64,000 nt of DNA from Bradyrhizobium erythrophlei (GTDB lineage Bacteria > Pseudomonadota > Alphaproteobacteria > Rhizobiales > Xanthobacteraceae). The notes beneath the pieces were generated by a model that saw only the letters and a list, made by a program, of their open reading frames with translations, was not told the origin of the DNA and did no database searches. The stretch covers positions 6,667,001 through 6,731,000 of the forward strand of contig NZ_LT670818.1 of NCBI RefSeq assembly GCF_900129505.1. The letters run 5' to 3'. Positions 1 to 11,587 of this stretch are shown here, piece by piece (the first letter of the stretch is position 1; each line of letters opens with the position of its first letter). A program made the translations under genes and the position numbers.

Positions 1-1083
1 GAGGCTCAGCGATTGAGCCACACCGGAAGCTTCGGCTGGGATCTGGCGAGCGGGGAAATCTACTGGTCCGAGGAGACGTATCGGATATTCGAATACGAGC
101 CCGCGAGCGCTCCGTCCCTCCAGCTGGTGCTTGACCGAACTCATCCGGACGACCGGACGCATCTGCAGCGGATCCTGGACCGCGCCTTGATCGAGAGGAC
201 CGAGTTTACCGTGGAGCATCGCCTGCTGATGGCCGATGGCTCCGTCAAATATGTCCGGGCCGTGGCTCATCCCTCGGCTGGCGAAGATCCCGGCAGTTTC
301 GTCTTCGTCGGGGCGGTCATGGATATCACTGAACGCAAGCGCGCCGAGGAAGAGCGCGAGAGATTGCGCCAGCTCGAGGCGGATCTCGCCTATATCAACC
401 GCGTCACCATGATGGGAGAGCTGGCCGCCTCGCTGGCTCACGAAATCAAGCAGCCGGTTACTGCTGCGGCCATCAACGCCCAGGCCTGCTCGCAATGGCT
501 GCGCCGTGATCCGCCGGACCCGCCGAAGGCATCGGAGGCCGCCGCGGCCATGGTCGCGGCCTTGACGCGGACCGCTGACATCATTGACCGGGTCAGCTCG
601 CTCTACAGGCGGGGTAAGCCGGAGCGGGAATTGGTCGACCTCAACGAGGTCGTTCGGGAGATGAGCGTGCTGCTGGCCGACAAGGCCACTCGGAGCGCCG
701 TTTCGATCCGCACCGACCTCGATCCGGCGCTTCCGGCGTCGACAGCGGATCGGGTCCAGCTGCAGCAGGTTTTGATGAACCTCATGCTCAACGGCGTCGA
801 GGCGATGCAGGATAAAGGTGGTGAACTGACCGTCGCCTCAAAGAGGACCGAGGATGGTCAACTATTGATCTCGGTGAGCGATACCGGCATTGGGTTTTCG
901 AGCGATGCGGCCGCGCGCATTTTCGACGCGTTCTTCACCACGAAACCGCAAGGCACCGGCATGGGACTGTCCATCAGCCGCCGGATCATTGCGGCGCATG
1001 GCGGCCGTTTGTGGGAGAGCTCCACTACGGGACAGGGGGCGACCTTTCAGTTCACACTGCCCGTCGGGGCGACGGCATCCTGA
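1..1083 (+). CDS. PAS-domain sensor histidine kinase, 5' end cut by window
   Basis: Cytoplasmic-looking two-component sensor kinase. The reading frame is open from base 1 and the first visible residues (EAQRLSHTGSFGWD) are the usual start of a PAS fold, so the true start lies upstream and the TTG at 13 is not it. A PAS/PAC unit occupies about residues 1-110, then a HisKA dimerisation helix with the phospho-acceptor in SLAHEIKQP, then a HATPase domain with an N box (LMNLMLNGVEAM), a G1 box (DTGIGF) and a G2 box (GTGMGLSISRR). No receiver domain is fused. No partner response regulator is visible downstream; it may be upstream. The signal is unknown. Confidence 0.85.
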   Translation, partial: EAQRLSHTGSFGWDLASGEIYWSEETYRIFEYEPASAPSLQLVLDRTHPDDRTHLQRILDRALIERTEFTVEHRLLMADGSVKYVRAVAHPSAGEDPGSFVFVGAVMDITERKRAEEERERLRQLEADLAYINRVTMMGELAASLAHEIKQPVTAAAINAQACSQWLRRDPPDPPKASEAAAAMVAALTRTADIIDRVSSLYRRGKPERELVDLNEVVREMSVLLADKATRSAVSIRTDLDPALPASTADRVQLQQVLMNLMLNGVEAMQDKGGELTVASKRTEDGQLLISVSDTGIGFSSDAAARIFDAFFTTKPQGTGMGLSISRRIIAAHGGRLWESSTTGQGATFQFTLPVGATAS

Positions 1084-1112
1084 GCGGTGAGCACCTGGCG
1101 CAGGGTCGATCG

Positions 1113-1718
1113 TCAAAACGGCTTGCTGAGGAATTTCGAGGCCTTCAGGCCGTATCGCCACGGCAGTGCGGCCGCCTTGGTAATTCCGATCCGCACGCCT
1201 GCGACGATCTCGGGTTTCTCCACGCGCGCATACAGCGCCATCGGCGGGGCGTCGAGCGCGAGGCCATTATGCGCGCTCGTGATGCCGAGCGCTTCGGTCA
1301 GCTTGCCAGGTCCGGAGCACAGCGCCCGCTCGTCGTCCAGGTGCCGCCGGCGGCGCATGGCGGCAATGCCGTGGGTCGGCTCAAGGGCGCGGATCAGCAC
1401 GGCGCTTGCCGAACCCGCTTTCTCGCAGACGAAATTGATGCACCAGTGGATGCCGTAGGAGCGATAGACATAGGCAAAGCCGGGCGGGCCGAACATCACC
1501 TGGTTGCGCGGCGTCGGCCCGCGGTACGAATGCGCGGCCGGTTCGGTGTGATGATAGGCCTCGACCTCGACAATGATGCCGCCGACGCCGTTCACCAGCA
1601 GCGTCGCGCCGATCAGATCGGGAGCGACCTCGTGCACGCTGCGGCCGAAGAAGGCGCGCCTGAGCGGCTTGCCCAGATCGGGTGCGGCGTAATTTCGGGA
1701 AATGCGGCTTTTAGCCAT
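1113..1718 (-). CDS. DNA-3-methyladenine glycosylase, AAG/MPG family
   Basis: Base-excision repair enzyme that removes alkylated purines (3-methyladenine, hypoxanthine in the family). The 201-residue product matches the family length. It has the family landmarks: [18 protein letters not shown] near the N-terminus, the catalytic segment [22 protein letters not shown] with the Glu that activates water, then [19 protein letters not shown] and the [12 protein letters not shown] block. It lies opposite the upstream kinase and ends about 30 bases from it, tail to tail. The start chosen ([16 protein letters not shown]) leaves a short basic leader typical of rhizobial members. No operon partner is visible. 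Confidence 0.92.
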   Translation of the reverse strand: MAKSRISRNYAAPDLGKPLRRAFFGRSVHEVAPDLIGATLLVNGVGGIIVEVEAYHHTEPAAHSYRGPTPRNQVMFGPPGFAYVYRSYGIHWCINFVCEKAGSASAVLIRALEPTHGIAAMRRRRHLDDERALCSGPGKLTEALGITSAHNGLALDAPPMALYARVEKPEIVAGVRIGITKAAALPWRYGLKASKFLSKPF

Positions 1719-1850
1719 TCAAAACGGGGCCGGGAGGGCGAAAAATGCGCTGGCAATGGCAATATGCTAAAGCGTCGGAGCGAACAAGCCGGGCGGTTGC
1801 GATTCCCCTTCAAGCGGATTAGCTAAGCGTTTCAGGGATATGGATATTCC

Positions 1851-2810
1851 ATGGTCGTCGTCGTTGATACAATCTCCGCCAATCCGGTGCGCCCGCGCCA
1901 TCCGGAAAAGGTGAACCGGCCGGACTCCTTGTCGCCGCCGAAGCCGGACTGGATCCGCGTCCGCGCCCCGACCACGCGCGGCTATGCGGATACCCGCAAC
2001 ATCATCAAGGAAAACGGCCTCGTCACGGTGTGCGAGGAGGCGGGCTGCCCGAATATCGGCGAATGCTGGGACAAGAAGCACGCGACCTTCATGATCATGG
2101 GCGACACCTGCACCCGCGCCTGCGCGTTCTGCAACGTCAAGACCGGCATGCCCGGGGCGCTCGATGCGAGCGAGCCGGAGCACGTCGCGGAAGCGACCTT
2201 CAAGCTCGGGCTCAATCATCTCGTGGTCACCTCGGTCGACCGCGACGATCTCGCCGATGGGGGCGCCGAGCATTTTGCAAAAACCATCCGCGCGATCCGC
2301 GCGCGCTGTCCGGCCACCACGATCGAAATTCTCACCCCCGACTTCCTGCGCAAGCAAGGTGCGCTCGATATCGTGGTCGCGGCAAAACCCGACGTGTTCA
2401 ACCACAATCTGGAAACGGTGCCATCGCGTTATCTCAGCGTCCGGCCGGGCGCGCGCTATTTCCATTCGATCAGGTTGCTGCAGCGGGTCAAGGAAATCGA
2501 TCCCGCGATCTTCACCAAATCCGGCATCATGGTCGGATTCGGCGAGGAGCGTCACGAAGTCCTGCAGGTGATGGACGATCTGCGCTCGGCGGACGTGGAT
2601 TTCCTGACCATCGGGCAGTACCTGCAGCCGACCCGCAAACACCACGCCGTGATGGGCTATGTGACTCCGGAGGAATTCGCCGGCTATGAGAAGATCGCCT
2701 ACGCCAAGGGCTTCCTGATGGTGTCGGCGAGCCCGCTGACCCGCTCGTCGCATCACGCCGGCGATGATTTTGCCCGGCTGAAGGCGGCGCGCGCCGCAAA
2801 ATCTGGCTAA
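1851..2810 (+). CDS. lipA: lipoyl synthase
   Basis: Radical-SAM enzyme that inserts two sulfurs into protein-bound octanoyl groups to make the lipoyl cofactor of 2-oxoacid dehydrogenases and the glycine cleavage system. Both iron-sulfur clusters can be read: the auxiliary-cluster cysteines in [13 protein letters not shown] and the radical-SAM motif CTRACAFC (CX3CX2C). The C-terminal [10 protein letters not shown] holds the conserved serine that ligates the auxiliary cluster. At 319 residues it has family length. It is followed after 12 bases by the RatA/COQ10-type gene, an arrangement common in Rhizobiales, so the two are probably cotranscribed. Confidence 0.97.
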   Translation: MVVVVDTISANPVRPRHPEKVNRPDSLSPPKPDWIRVRAPTTRGYADTRNIIKENGLVTVCEEAGCPNIGECWDKKHATFMIMGDTCTRACAFCNVKTGMPGALDASEPEHVAEATFKLGLNHLVVTSVDRDDLADGGAEHFAKTIRAIRARCPATTIEILTPDFLRKQGALDIVVAAKPDVFNHNLETVPSRYLSVRPGARYFHSIRLLQRVKEIDPAIFTKSGIMVGFGEERHEVLQVMDDLRSADVDFLTIGQYLQPTRKHHAVMGYVTPEEFAGYEKIAYAKGFLMVSASPLTRSSHHAGDDFARLKAARAAKSG

Positions 2811-2822
2811 AGCGTTATTTCG

Positions 2823-3296
2823 ATGCCGAAATTCAACTCCAGGCGGCTGGTCAACCACAGCGCGGCGCGAATGTTCGATCTGGTCGCCGACGTCGAGCGC
2901 TATCCCGAATTCGTGCCGCTGTGCAGCGCGCTCAAGGTGCGGCAGCGCACGCCGAAACCCGACGGCACCGAGATCGTGGTCTGCGAGATGACGGTCTCGT
3001 TCAAACTGGTGCGGGAGACCTTTACCACCCGCGTCACGCTCGACCGCGCCAATCTGAAGATCCTGGTCGAATATCTGCGGGGGCCGTTCTCCAATCTCGA
3101 GAACCGCTGGACCTTCGAGCCGAAGTCGGACACGTCCTGCGATGTCGGGTTCTATCTCGCCTACGAATTCAAGAGCCGCATGCTGGCGATGCTGATGGGC
3201 ACCATGTTCGACACCGCGTTTCAGCGCTTTGCGTCCGCGTTCGAAAAGCGCGCGGATAAGATTTACGGCAGGCCGGGAATTGCGAACCGGGGTTGA
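2823..3296 (+). CDS. RatA/COQ10-type START-domain protein
   Basis: Small polyketide-cyclase/START-like protein of 157 residues. The N-terminal FNSRRLVNHSAARMFDLVADVERYPEFVPLC is the signature of the group that includes mitochondrial Coq10 (ubiquinone binding) and E. coli RatA (YfjG). In alphaproteobacteria a quinone-chaperone role is more likely than a toxin role, because no RatB-like partner is adjacent; this is inference. It follows lipA by 12 bases and probably shares its promoter. No signal peptide or membrane segment is seen, in line with a cytosolic lipid-binding barrel. Confidence 0.88.
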   Translation: MPKFNSRRLVNHSAARMFDLVADVERYPEFVPLCSALKVRQRTPKPDGTEIVVCEMTVSFKLVRETFTTRVTLDRANLKILVEYLRGPFSNLENRWTFEPKSDTSCDVGFYLAYEFKSRMLAMLMGTMFDTAFQRFASAFEKRADKIYGRPGIANRG

Positions 3297-3312
3297 ACGA
3301 GCTTTGCGTCGA

Positions 3313-3915
3313 TCACGCCCGCGGCGGCCGGCGCCTTTTGACGGCGCTGCGACGCGGCGAACGCGCCACCCGCAGACGCAAGCGGCTGGCGGCTTCGCGG
3401 CGCGGTTTTGTCACCGCCTGCGGTCCACGCGCCAGTTCCATCAGCATCCGCAACGCCTCGACCACGGAGCGGGCGCGCACCGCGCTGCGTCCGATCGCCC
3501 CGAACCGGCATTCGCGATGCAGGATGCGGCCGTCGCGGGCGGCGACTGCGAAATGCACGAGGCCGACCGGCTTGCCCGGCACAGCCCCGCCTGGACCTGC
3601 GATGCCGGTGATGGCGACGGCGAGGTCGACGCCGGCGCGCTCCAGCGCGCCGACCGCCATCGCGGTCGCGGTCTCCTTGCTGACCGCGCCAAAACTCTCG
3701 AGCGTCGAGGCCTTGACGCCCAGCATCGCCCGCTTGGCCTCATTGGAATAGGTCACAAAACCGCGGTCGATGACGTCGGAGGAGCCGGGAATATCGGTGA
3801 GCGCGCCCGCGACCAGGCCGCCGGTGCATGATTCCGCGGTCGCGATGGTCAGCTTGCGCATCCGGCAAAGATCGAGCAGCGAGCGGGAGAGGGCGCGGGC
3901 GTCGCTGCCGCTCAT
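3313..3915 (-). CDS. CinA C-terminal-type nicotinamide-nucleotide amidohydrolase
   Basis: PncC/CinA C-terminal enzyme that deamidates nicotinamide mononucleotide in NAD salvage. The core is recognisable: LTIATAESCTGGLVAGALTDIPGSS with the catalytic Ser in ESCTGG, then TYSNEAK, and the glycine-rich AVAITGIAGPGG. The product is 200 residues with a basic Arg-rich tail of about 35 residues beyond the domain. The frame is open upstream to 4020, but the ATG at 3915 (MSGSDARALS) sits one base after the ispDF stop, giving tight coupling, so it is preferred. The N-terminal MoeA-like half of full-length CinA is absent, as is usual here. Confidence 0.9.
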   Translation of the reverse strand: MSGSDARALSRSLLDLCRMRKLTIATAESCTGGLVAGALTDIPGSSDVIDRGFVTYSNEAKRAMLGVKASTLESFGAVSKETATAMAVGALERAGVDLAVAITGIAGPGGAVPGKPVGLVHFAVAARDGRILHRECRFGAIGRSAVRARSVVEALRMLMELARGPQAVTKPRREAASRLRLRVARSPRRSAVKRRRPPRA

Positions 3916-3916
3916 G

Positions 3917-5128
3917 TCAGTCGCTCCAGCCTTTGTTGTCCCAGGCCTTGTTGTCCCAGGGCAGGCGGATGGTGGCGCTCGCGGTCGCGGCGATGCCTTC
4001 CTCGCGGCCGGTGAAGCCAAGGCGTTCGCTGGTGGTCGCCTTCACGGCGACGCGCGAGACGTTCACGCCCGTGATCTCGGCGATGCGGGTGCGCATGGTG
4101 TCGCGGAGCGGTCCGATCTTCGGCCGCTCGCAGATCAGCGTGACTTCCAGATTGGCGATGCGGCCGCCGCGCGCGGTGACCCGGTCGACCGCGTATTTCA
4201 GGAACTGGTCGGAGGACGCGCCCTTCCACTTGAGATCGCTGGGCGGGAAATGCGAACCGATATCGCCGTCCGCCAGCGCGCCGAGGATGGCGTCGACCAG
4301 CGCATGGAGGCCGACATCGCCGTCGGAATGGGCGAGAAAGCCGCGCGTGTGCGGCACGCGGATGCCGCAAATCATGACGTGATCGCCGTCACCAAATGCG
4401 TGCACGTCGTAGCCGGTCCCGGTTCGGATATCGCCGAGCAGGCTGGCGAGGCGGGCTTCCTCGCGGACAAAATCTTCCGGTGTCGTCAGCTTCATGTTCG
4501 CAGGATCGCCTTCAAAGGTCGCTACCGTCAATCCCGCCCATTCGGCGAGAGCGGCATCATCGGTGAAATCGCCGCGGCCCTCGCGCACCGCGCGGCGGTG
4601 GGCGTCGAGGATCACGTCGAATCGGAACGCTTGCGGCGTTTGCGCGATGCGCAGCCGCGCGCGCTCCGGCGTGGCTTCGACGTTCCCGTTTCCGTCGATC
4701 AGCTTGACGGTATCGGCGACGGGAATCGCAGGGATAGCCGCTCTGGTGCGACCGGCGGCATCGATCGCGCGCGAGATCAGCGCCGCCGAGACAAATGGCC
4801 GTGCGGCGTCGTGAATCAGGACGATGTCCGGCTTCTGGCCGGCAAGAGCTTCCAGTCCCGCGTGCACCGAGGCCTGCCGCGTCGCCCCGCCCCTGGCGGG
4901 CGGCTCGTGCGTCAACGTGCTGACGGCGGCATTGAACATGGCGGCGTCATCGGGATTGAGCACCGGCTGCACGGCGCACACTTCCGGATGGCGGCAAAAC
5001 GGTTCCATTGCGCGGAAAATCACGGTCTGCCCACCGATCGAGCGATATTGTTTCGGGCCCCCGGAACCGGCCCGAAGGCCGCGTCCGGCAGCGACAAGAA
5101 TAGCGGCGGTCCGCACAGATTTCGGCAT
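3917..5128 (-). CDS. ispDF: bifunctional IspD/IspF isoprenoid enzyme
   Basis: Fusion of 4-diphosphocytidyl-2C-methyl-D-erythritol transferase and 2C-methyl-D-erythritol 2,4-cyclodiphosphate synthase, two non-consecutive steps of the MEP pathway. The N-terminal half has the CTP-binding [10 protein letters not shown] loop and LIHDAARPF. The C-terminal half starts at [13 protein letters not shown], with metal ligands Asp/His in YDVHAF, the [18 protein letters not shown] segment, and [15 protein letters not shown]. The tail repeats WDNK(A/G)W twice, a small local duplication. An ATG at 5128 ([11 protein letters not shown]) is preferred over the TTG at 5137; neither has a strong ribosome site. The cinA-type gene follows with a one-base gap. 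Confidence 0.95.
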   Translation of the reverse strand: MPKSVRTAAILVAAGRGLRAGSGGPKQYRSIGGQTVIFRAMEPFCRHPEVCAVQPVLNPDDAAMFNAAVSTLTHEPPARGGATRQASVHAGLEALAGQKPDIVLIHDAARPFVSAALISRAIDAAGRTRAAIPAIPVADTVKLIDGNGNVEATPERARLRIAQTPQAFRFDVILDAHRRAVREGRGDFTDDAALAEWAGLTVATFEGDPANMKLTTPEDFVREEARLASLLGDIRTGTGYDVHAFGDGDHVMICGIRVPHTRGFLAHSDGDVGLHALVDAILGALADGDIGSHFPPSDLKWKGASSDQFLKYAVDRVTARGGRIANLEVTLICERPKIGPLRDTMRTRIAEITGVNVSRVAVKATTSERLGFTGREEGIAATASATIRLPWDNKAWDNKGWSD

Positions 5129-5309
5129 TGCACTCAATTACTGGCGTTTCAGGGTTGACGAGGGAGCAAGGACTGGCCCGGCGCACAGCCCATATCATGC
5201 CGAAGGCCTAAAAACAGAGCGATTCCAACAGCTGTGGGAAAAGCATATTTTGTTGCAGTGCACTTGCACAATTTACAGAACTGTCTAAACTGTAGGCATG
5301 AAGCTTGAC

Positions 5310-5328
5310 TGCACAAGATTTGTGCGCA
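5310..5328 (+). promoter_or_regulatory. candidate NtrC-binding site upstream of dusB-ntrBC
   Basis: The 19-base TGCACAAGATTTGTGCGCA has perfect inverted arms GCACAA/TTGTGC around three bases and agrees well with the enteric/rhizobial NtrC consensus (TGCACYA-N3-TGGTGCA). It lies about 53 bases before the dusB GTG. A TTGACT (5305-5310) overlaps its left end and could be a -35 element, which would fit NtrC autorepression as known for rhizobial dusB(orf1)-ntrBC operons. A second GTGCAC palindrome lies at 5258-5263. No -24/-12 sigma-54 promoter is evident. Confidence 0.6.
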
Positions 5329-5380
5329 AAATGGATCCCGACAGTCGCGATGAGGCGCCTGCGAGAGAAACGAGAAGTCT

Positions 5381-6415
5381 GTGACCGGCTCGGAAACATT
5401 TCGCTCTAAGCCGTTGAAAATAGGCGGTATTACTATCGCCAGTCCGGTTCTTCTCGCGCCGATGTCGGGCATAACTGATGCGCCTTTCCGACGTCTGACG
5501 GCGGCACTCGGGGCAGGACTCGTCGTTTCCGAAATGACAGCCAGCGATGATCTCGTCAATGGCCGGCCGATGTCGCTGCTGCGATGCGAGGCAACCGGAA
5601 TAGGACCCCACGTCGTCCAGCTCGCGGGGTGCCAGACCAAATGGATGGCGGAAGGCGCGCGGGTCGCCGAGGCCAATGGCGCCGAAATCATCGATATCAA
5701 TATGGGCTGCCCCGCCCGCCATGTGACAGGCGGCCAGTCCGGTTCGGCGCTGATGCGCGATCTCGATCACGCCTTGAAGCTGATAGAGGCGACGATCGCG
5801 GCCGTGAAAGTGCCTGTGACACTGAAGATGCGACTGGGCTGGGACGAGCGCTCGCTTAATGCACCCGACCTGGCACGCCGCGCGCAGGCCGCAGGCGTGC
5901 AAATGATTACGGTGCACGGCCGCACCCGCTGCCAGTTCTACAAGGGTGTTGCCGACTGGAGCGCGGTGCGCGCCGTCAAGCATGCGATCAGCATTCCGCT
6001 CGTCGTCAACGGCGACATCACTTCTTACGAGGACGCAGTTTCCGCGCTCGAACAATCCGGCGCCGACGCCGTCATGGTCGGCCGCGGCGCCCAGGGCCAG
6101 CCGTGGTTGCCGGGTCAGATCGCGCGCCGGCTCGAGACCGGCGTCGTCGAGGCGCCGCCGCCGCTCGCCGAGCAGCTCAATCATATCCGCGCGCTTTATG
6201 CAGAGGTTTGCAATCACTACGGCTTGCGGGTCGGCCTTCGCCACGCACGCAAGCATCTCGGCTGGGCGCTGGAGGTTGCGGGGCGCTGCAGCCGCGCGCC
6301 GGCGGCCACGCTCAAGACCTGGCGCGCGAAGATTCTGACGTCCGAAGATCCCGCGGGCGTGGACAGATCTCTTCAGGATGCGTTTGACGACTTTGCATGG
6401 AGCGCTGCAGCATGA
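5381..6415 (+). CDS. dusB: tRNA-dihydrouridine synthase (NifR3-like)
   Basis: FMN enzyme that reduces uridine in the tRNA D-loop; historically called NifR3 or orf1 in ntrBC operons. The catalytic block [21 protein letters not shown] contains the active-site Cys, and the FMN-barrel segments [32 protein letters not shown] and [11 protein letters not shown] are all present. The 344 residues begin at a GTG; the first strand of the barrel ([16 protein letters not shown]) follows closely, so little is missing. The stop overlaps the ntrB start as ATGA, so translation of ntrB is likely coupled to it. Confidence 0.95.
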   Translation: MTGSETFRSKPLKIGGITIASPVLLAPMSGITDAPFRRLTAALGAGLVVSEMTASDDLVNGRPMSLLRCEATGIGPHVVQLAGCQTKWMAEGARVAEANGAEIIDINMGCPARHVTGGQSGSALMRDLDHALKLIEATIAAVKVPVTLKMRLGWDERSLNAPDLARRAQAAGVQMITVHGRTRCQFYKGVADWSAVRAVKHAISIPLVVNGDITSYEDAVSALEQSGADAVMVGRGAQGQPWLPGQIARRLETGVVEAPPPLAEQLNHIRALYAEVCNHYGLRVGLRHARKHLGWALEVAGRCSRAPAATLKTWRAKILTSEDPAGVDRSLQDAFDDFAWSAAA

Positions 6416-7587
6416 CTTCAGCCGCAGAACATCGCAGGCCGATGCCCTCCGATGGCGACGCCATCCTCAATGCCTTGCCCAATCCGGTGCTGCTGGTTGC
6501 GCCGGACGGCAGGATTGTCGACGCCAACATGGCCGCCGAATCGTTTTTCGAAATCTCGACGCAATTCCTGCAGCGCCAATCGCTCAAGGAACTGGTGCCT
6601 TTCGGCAGCCCGCTGCTGGCGCTGATCGATCAGGTGCGCTCCAGCGGTTCGCCGGTCAACGAGTACAAGGTCGATCTCGGTACGCCGCGGATCGGCGGCG
6701 ACCGCCAGGTCGATCTGCACGTCGCGCCGCTGACCGAGCGGCCCGGCCATATCGTCGTGATGCTGCAGGAGCGCACCATCGCCGACAAGATGGACCGGCA
6801 ACTGACGCATCGAAGTGCGGCGCGTTCGGTAATCGCGCTGGCCGCCATGCTGGCGCATGAAATCAAGAACCCACTGTCGGGCATCCGCGGCGCGGCGCAA
6901 CTTCTGGAGCAGGCCGCATCCTCGGAAGACCGCATGCTGACCCGGCTGATCTGCGACGAGGCCGACCGTATTGTCACGCTGGTCGATCGCATGGAAGTAT
7001 TCGGCGACGACCGGCCGGTGGCACGCGGCCCGGTCAACATCCACAGCGTACTCGATCACGTCAAGCGGCTGGCGCAATCCGGCTTCGCCCGCAACATCCG
7101 CTTCGTCGAAGACTACGATCCCTCGCTGCCGCCTGTGCTGGCCAATCAGGACCAACTGATTCAGGTATTCTTGAACCTGGTGAAGAACGCCGCCGAGGCG
7201 GTGGCCGATCTCGGCAGCGACGCGGAGATTCAGCTCACCACCGCGTTCCGTCCCGGCGTTCGCCTCTCGGTGCCCGGAAAGAAATCGCGCGTATCCCTGC
7301 CGCTCGAATTCTGCGTCAAGGACAACGGTCCCGGCGTGCCGGAGGACCTGTTGCCCAATCTGTTCGATCCGTTCGTCACCACCAAGCCGACCGGCAGCGG
7401 GCTTGGCCTTGCGCTGGTCGCCAAGATCGTCGGCGATCACGGCGGCATCATCGAATGCGAATCCCAGCCGCGGAAAACCATCTTCCGGGTGCTGCTCCCC
7501 ATGTTCAACACAGCCAAGCATCTCGACCAAAGCAACCGCGACGACGTTTCGGGGACGCCGTTGCATGCCTCACAGGACTCAAGATGA
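6412..7587 (+). CDS. ntrB: nitrogen-regulation sensor kinase NtrB
   Basis: Cytoplasmic kinase/phosphatase that, under PII control, sets phosphorylation of NtrC. The 391 residues comprise an N-terminal PAS (about 15-120: [21 protein letters not shown]), a HisKA helix with the phospho-His in [20 protein letters not shown], and a HATPase domain with [20 protein letters not shown] and [12 protein letters not shown]. The start at 6412 gives an ATGA overlap with dusB; an alternative ATG at 6397 lies inside dusB. No transmembrane segment is present, as expected for NtrB and in contrast to NtrY. Confidence 0.95.
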   Translation: MTSAAEHRRPMPSDGDAILNALPNPVLLVAPDGRIVDANMAAESFFEISTQFLQRQSLKELVPFGSPLLALIDQVRSSGSPVNEYKVDLGTPRIGGDRQVDLHVAPLTERPGHIVVMLQERTIADKMDRQLTHRSAARSVIALAAMLAHEIKNPLSGIRGAAQLLEQAASSEDRMLTRLICDEADRIVTLVDRMEVFGDDRPVARGPVNIHSVLDHVKRLAQSGFARNIRFVEDYDPSLPPVLANQDQLIQVFLNLVKNAAEAVADLGSDAEIQLTTAFRPGVRLSVPGKKSRVSLPLEFCVKDNGPGVPEDLLPNLFDPFVTTKPTGSGLGLALVAKIVGDHGGIIECESQPRKTIFRVLLPMFNTAKHLDQSNRDDVSGTPLHASQDSR

Positions 7588-7599
7588 GGAACAAGAACT

Positions 7600-9042
<1,443 letters not shown>

Positions 9043-9131
9043 CGGCCTCCAAGCGTGTGAAAGGTGCAGGGTATCCTGTGGCGCGAAGCCGCGGGCAACA
9101 AATGCACGTGGAAGCCGTACGCTGCGCCGCG

Positions 9132-9146
9132 GAATTGTCGCAATTC
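9132..9146. promoter_or_regulatory. perfect inverted repeat before ntrY
   Basis: GAATTG-TCG-CAATTC, a perfect 6-3-6 inverted repeat ending 18 bases before the ntrY ATG in the 122-base ntrC-ntrY gap. It could be an operator or a small hairpin that affects translation start. It is too short to be a terminator and has no T-tract. No known regulator consensus is recognised. Confidence 0.3.
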
Positions 9147-9164
9147 GGCAACATTGTGATATGA

Positions 9165-11570
9165 ATGCATCAGTCCGCTACCGGCGGACGTAAAGCCTTC
9201 AGCGCACCCCTTGCCGGAATGACCAGCGCAGACACCTCCGCCGCATCGTTCGCACCCTCATTTGCCGAATCCAAGGGGCGCTCCCTCTGGAGGTTCGTGG
9301 CGCCGTTTGTGGTCGCCATCGCGCTGTTGTCGGCGCTGCTTACCTTCGTGGTGCTCACCGGCCTGACCCGGATCGAGCCGACCCGCGACGTCGTCATTTC
9401 CTTCATGCTGATCAATGCAGCGATCATCCTGCTGCTGGTCGGCATCATCGTCCGCGAGCTCTGGCAGGTGGTGCAGGCCCGTCGCCGGGGCCGGGCGGCC
9501 GCGCGGCTGCACGTCCAGATCGTCGGGCTGTTCTCCGTGATTGCGGTTTTGCCCGCCGTGCTGGTGGCGATCGTCGCCAATGTGACCATCGACCGGGGCT
9601 TCGATCGGCTGTTTTCAGGCCCGACGCGCGAGGTGATCCAGAACTCGCTGACTGTCGCACGGGCATATCTCTACGAGCATGCGGAACTCATTCGCGGCGA
9701 TATCCTGGGAATGGCCAACGATATCTCGCACGCCCGGCCGCTATACGATCAGGATCGGGGCACGTTTCGCGAGCTTTTGACGACGAGCGCTGCCTCGCGC
9801 AACCTGCCGGGCGCGATGCTGATCGACAAGGACCGCCATATTCTTGAGTCGGCGCAGACCGGCATCAAACAGGACTTCACGGTCCCGCCGCAGGACTTCC
9901 TGAGCAACGTCAAGGAAACCGAGCCCGAAATCTCCGTGTTTCCCGAAGGCAATTACGTCGCCGCCGTGATCCGGCTGCGGGCCTTCAACGACACCTTCCT
10001 CTACGTCGCGCGCCTGCTCGATCCGCACGTGGTCGCGCAGGTCAACGAGACGCAGGCCAGCGTCGCCGAATATGCCGAACTGGAGTCGCGCCGCCTCGGC
10101 ATGCAGGTATCGCTCGCCCTGATGTTTGCCGTGATCGGACTGACCATCCTGATGGCCTCCGTTCTGATCGGCCTGAACTTTGCCAATTGGCTGGTTACGC
10201 CGATCCGGCGGCTGATGAGCGCGGCCAATATCGTGTCGACCGGCGATCTGCATGTGCAGGTGCCGGTGCACAAGTCGGAGGGAGATCTCGCCCAGCTCGG
10301 CGAGACCTTCAACAAGATGACGCAGGAGTTGCGCTCGCAGCGCGACGAACTGGTCAACGCCAGCGACCTGATCGACAGCCGGCGCCGCTTCATCGAGGCC
10401 GTGCTGTCGTCGGCGAGCGCAGGCATCATCGGCGTTGATGCCTCGGGAAGCGTCGGCATCCTCAACCGGTCCGCCGAAAAGCTGATTGGGCACGCCGAAT
10501 CGGAGACGCTGGGTCATCCGCTGTCGGACGTGTTGCCCGAGCTCGACGACATGATGAAGACGGCGCGCGAGGGCACGCAGCGGCTGGTGCAGGGCCAGAT
10601 CACGATTCTCCGCGACGGCCACGAGCGAAATCTTTCGGTGCGCGTCAGCGCCGAGCAGACCAGCCAGTCGCGCGACAGCTACATCATCACGCTCGACGAC
10701 ATTACCGACCTGGTGTCGGCGCAGCGCACCTCGGCGTGGGCCGACGTTGCCCGCCGCATCGCGCACGAGATCAAGAATCCGCTGACCCCGATTCAACTGT
10801 CGGCTGAACGTATTCGCCGCAAATTCGGCAAGGTGATCACCGAGGACAAGGCCATTTTCGAGCAATGTACGGACACCATCGTGCGGCAGGTTGACGATAT
10901 CAGGCGGATGGTTGATGAATTCTCGCGCTTTGCGCGGATGCCGAAACCCGTGATCGAAGGCGAAGACGTCGCCGACACCGTGCGCCAGGCGGTATTCCTG
11001 ATGCGGGTCGGCCATCCCGACATCGACATCGAAGCCGAAATCAAGCAAGACCCGTTGCGGGCGCAGTTCGACCGGCGGCTGATTTCGCAGGCGCTGACCA
11101 ACATCATCAAGAACGCCGCGGAGGCCATCGAAGCGGTGCCGGCGGAGGAGTTGGAGAAGGGTCGCATCGATGTCATCGCGACCCGCGAGAACGATGACAT
11201 CCTGATCGACGTCGTCGACAACGGGATCGGCCTGCCGAAGGTGAGCCGGGCGCGTCTGCTTGAACCCTATGTCACGACGCGTGAAAAAGGCACCGGCCTT
11301 GGATTGGCGATCGTTGGCCGCGTGCTGGAAGACCATGGCGGCCGGATCGAACTGCATGATGCCGCCGACATCAGGCCGGGCCAGCGCGGCGCCTGGATGC
11401 GGCTGCGCTTTGCGGTATCGGGCCACGCGAAGGCCGATAGCAAGGAAGCCGGGCCCGAAACAAAAATGCCGGTTGCCGAAACCACGGGCTCCCCTGACGC
11501 GACTAATCCAGACGGGACATCAGGCGCGACCAGCAATGAAACAAAAATCGAAGCCGCAAGCGGCAACTGA
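9165..11570 (+). CDS. ntrY: nitrogen-regulation membrane sensor kinase NtrY
   Basis: Membrane partner of NtrX, involved in nitrogen and redox regulation in alphaproteobacteria. The 801 residues have three or four N-terminal membrane segments (VAPFVVAIALLSALLTFVVL, FMLINAAIILLLVGIIV, VQIVGLFSVIAVLPAVLVAI), a periplasmic domain, another segment near residue 320 (VSLALMFAVIGLTILMASVL), a HAMP (RRLMSAANIVSTGDLHV), a PAS, a HisKA with phospho-His in [21 protein letters not shown], and a HATPase with GTGLGLAIVGRV. The tail of about 45 residues is Thr/Glu-rich and looks disordered. ntrX follows by 17 bases. Confidence 0.95.
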   Translation: MHQSATGGRKAFSAPLAGMTSADTSAASFAPSFAESKGRSLWRFVAPFVVAIALLSALLTFVVLTGLTRIEPTRDVVISFMLINAAIILLLVGIIVRELWQVVQARRRGRAAARLHVQIVGLFSVIAVLPAVLVAIVANVTIDRGFDRLFSGPTREVIQNSLTVARAYLYEHAELIRGDILGMANDISHARPLYDQDRGTFRELLTTSAASRNLPGAMLIDKDRHILESAQTGIKQDFTVPPQDFLSNVKETEPEISVFPEGNYVAAVIRLRAFNDTFLYVARLLDPHVVAQVNETQASVAEYAELESRRLGMQVSLALMFAVIGLTILMASVLIGLNFANWLVTPIRRLMSAANIVSTGDLHVQVPVHKSEGDLAQLGETFNKMTQELRSQRDELVNASDLIDSRRRFIEAVLSSASAGIIGVDASGSVGILNRSAEKLIGHAESETLGHPLSDVLPELDDMMKTAREGTQRLVQGQITILRDGHERNLSVRVSAEQTSQSRDSYIITLDDITDLVSAQRTSAWADVARRIAHEIKNPLTPIQLSAERIRRKFGKVITEDKAIFEQCTDTIVRQVDDIRRMVDEFSRFARMPKPVIEGEDVADTVRQAVFLMRVGHPDIDIEAEIKQDPLRAQFDRRLISQALTNIIKNAAEAIEAVPAEELEKGRIDVIATRENDDILIDVVDNGIGLPKVSRARLLEPYVTTREKGTGLGLAIVGRVLEDHGGRIELHDAADIRPGQRGAWMRLRFAVSGHAKADSKEAGPETKMPVAETTGSPDATNPDGTSGATSNETKIEAASGN

Positions 11571-11587
11571 CATGACAGGCGTGACCC

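Noticed and set aside
1767..2858. 363-residue minus-strand frame
   Set aside because: Antisense shadow of lipA, whose iron-sulfur motifs are clear.
3770..5158. 462-residue plus-strand frame
   Set aside because: Antisense to ispDF and the cinA-type gene; no family features.
5140..5380. sigma-54 promoter before dusB-ntrBC
   Set aside because: No GG/GC pair of -24/-12 elements near the NtrC site.
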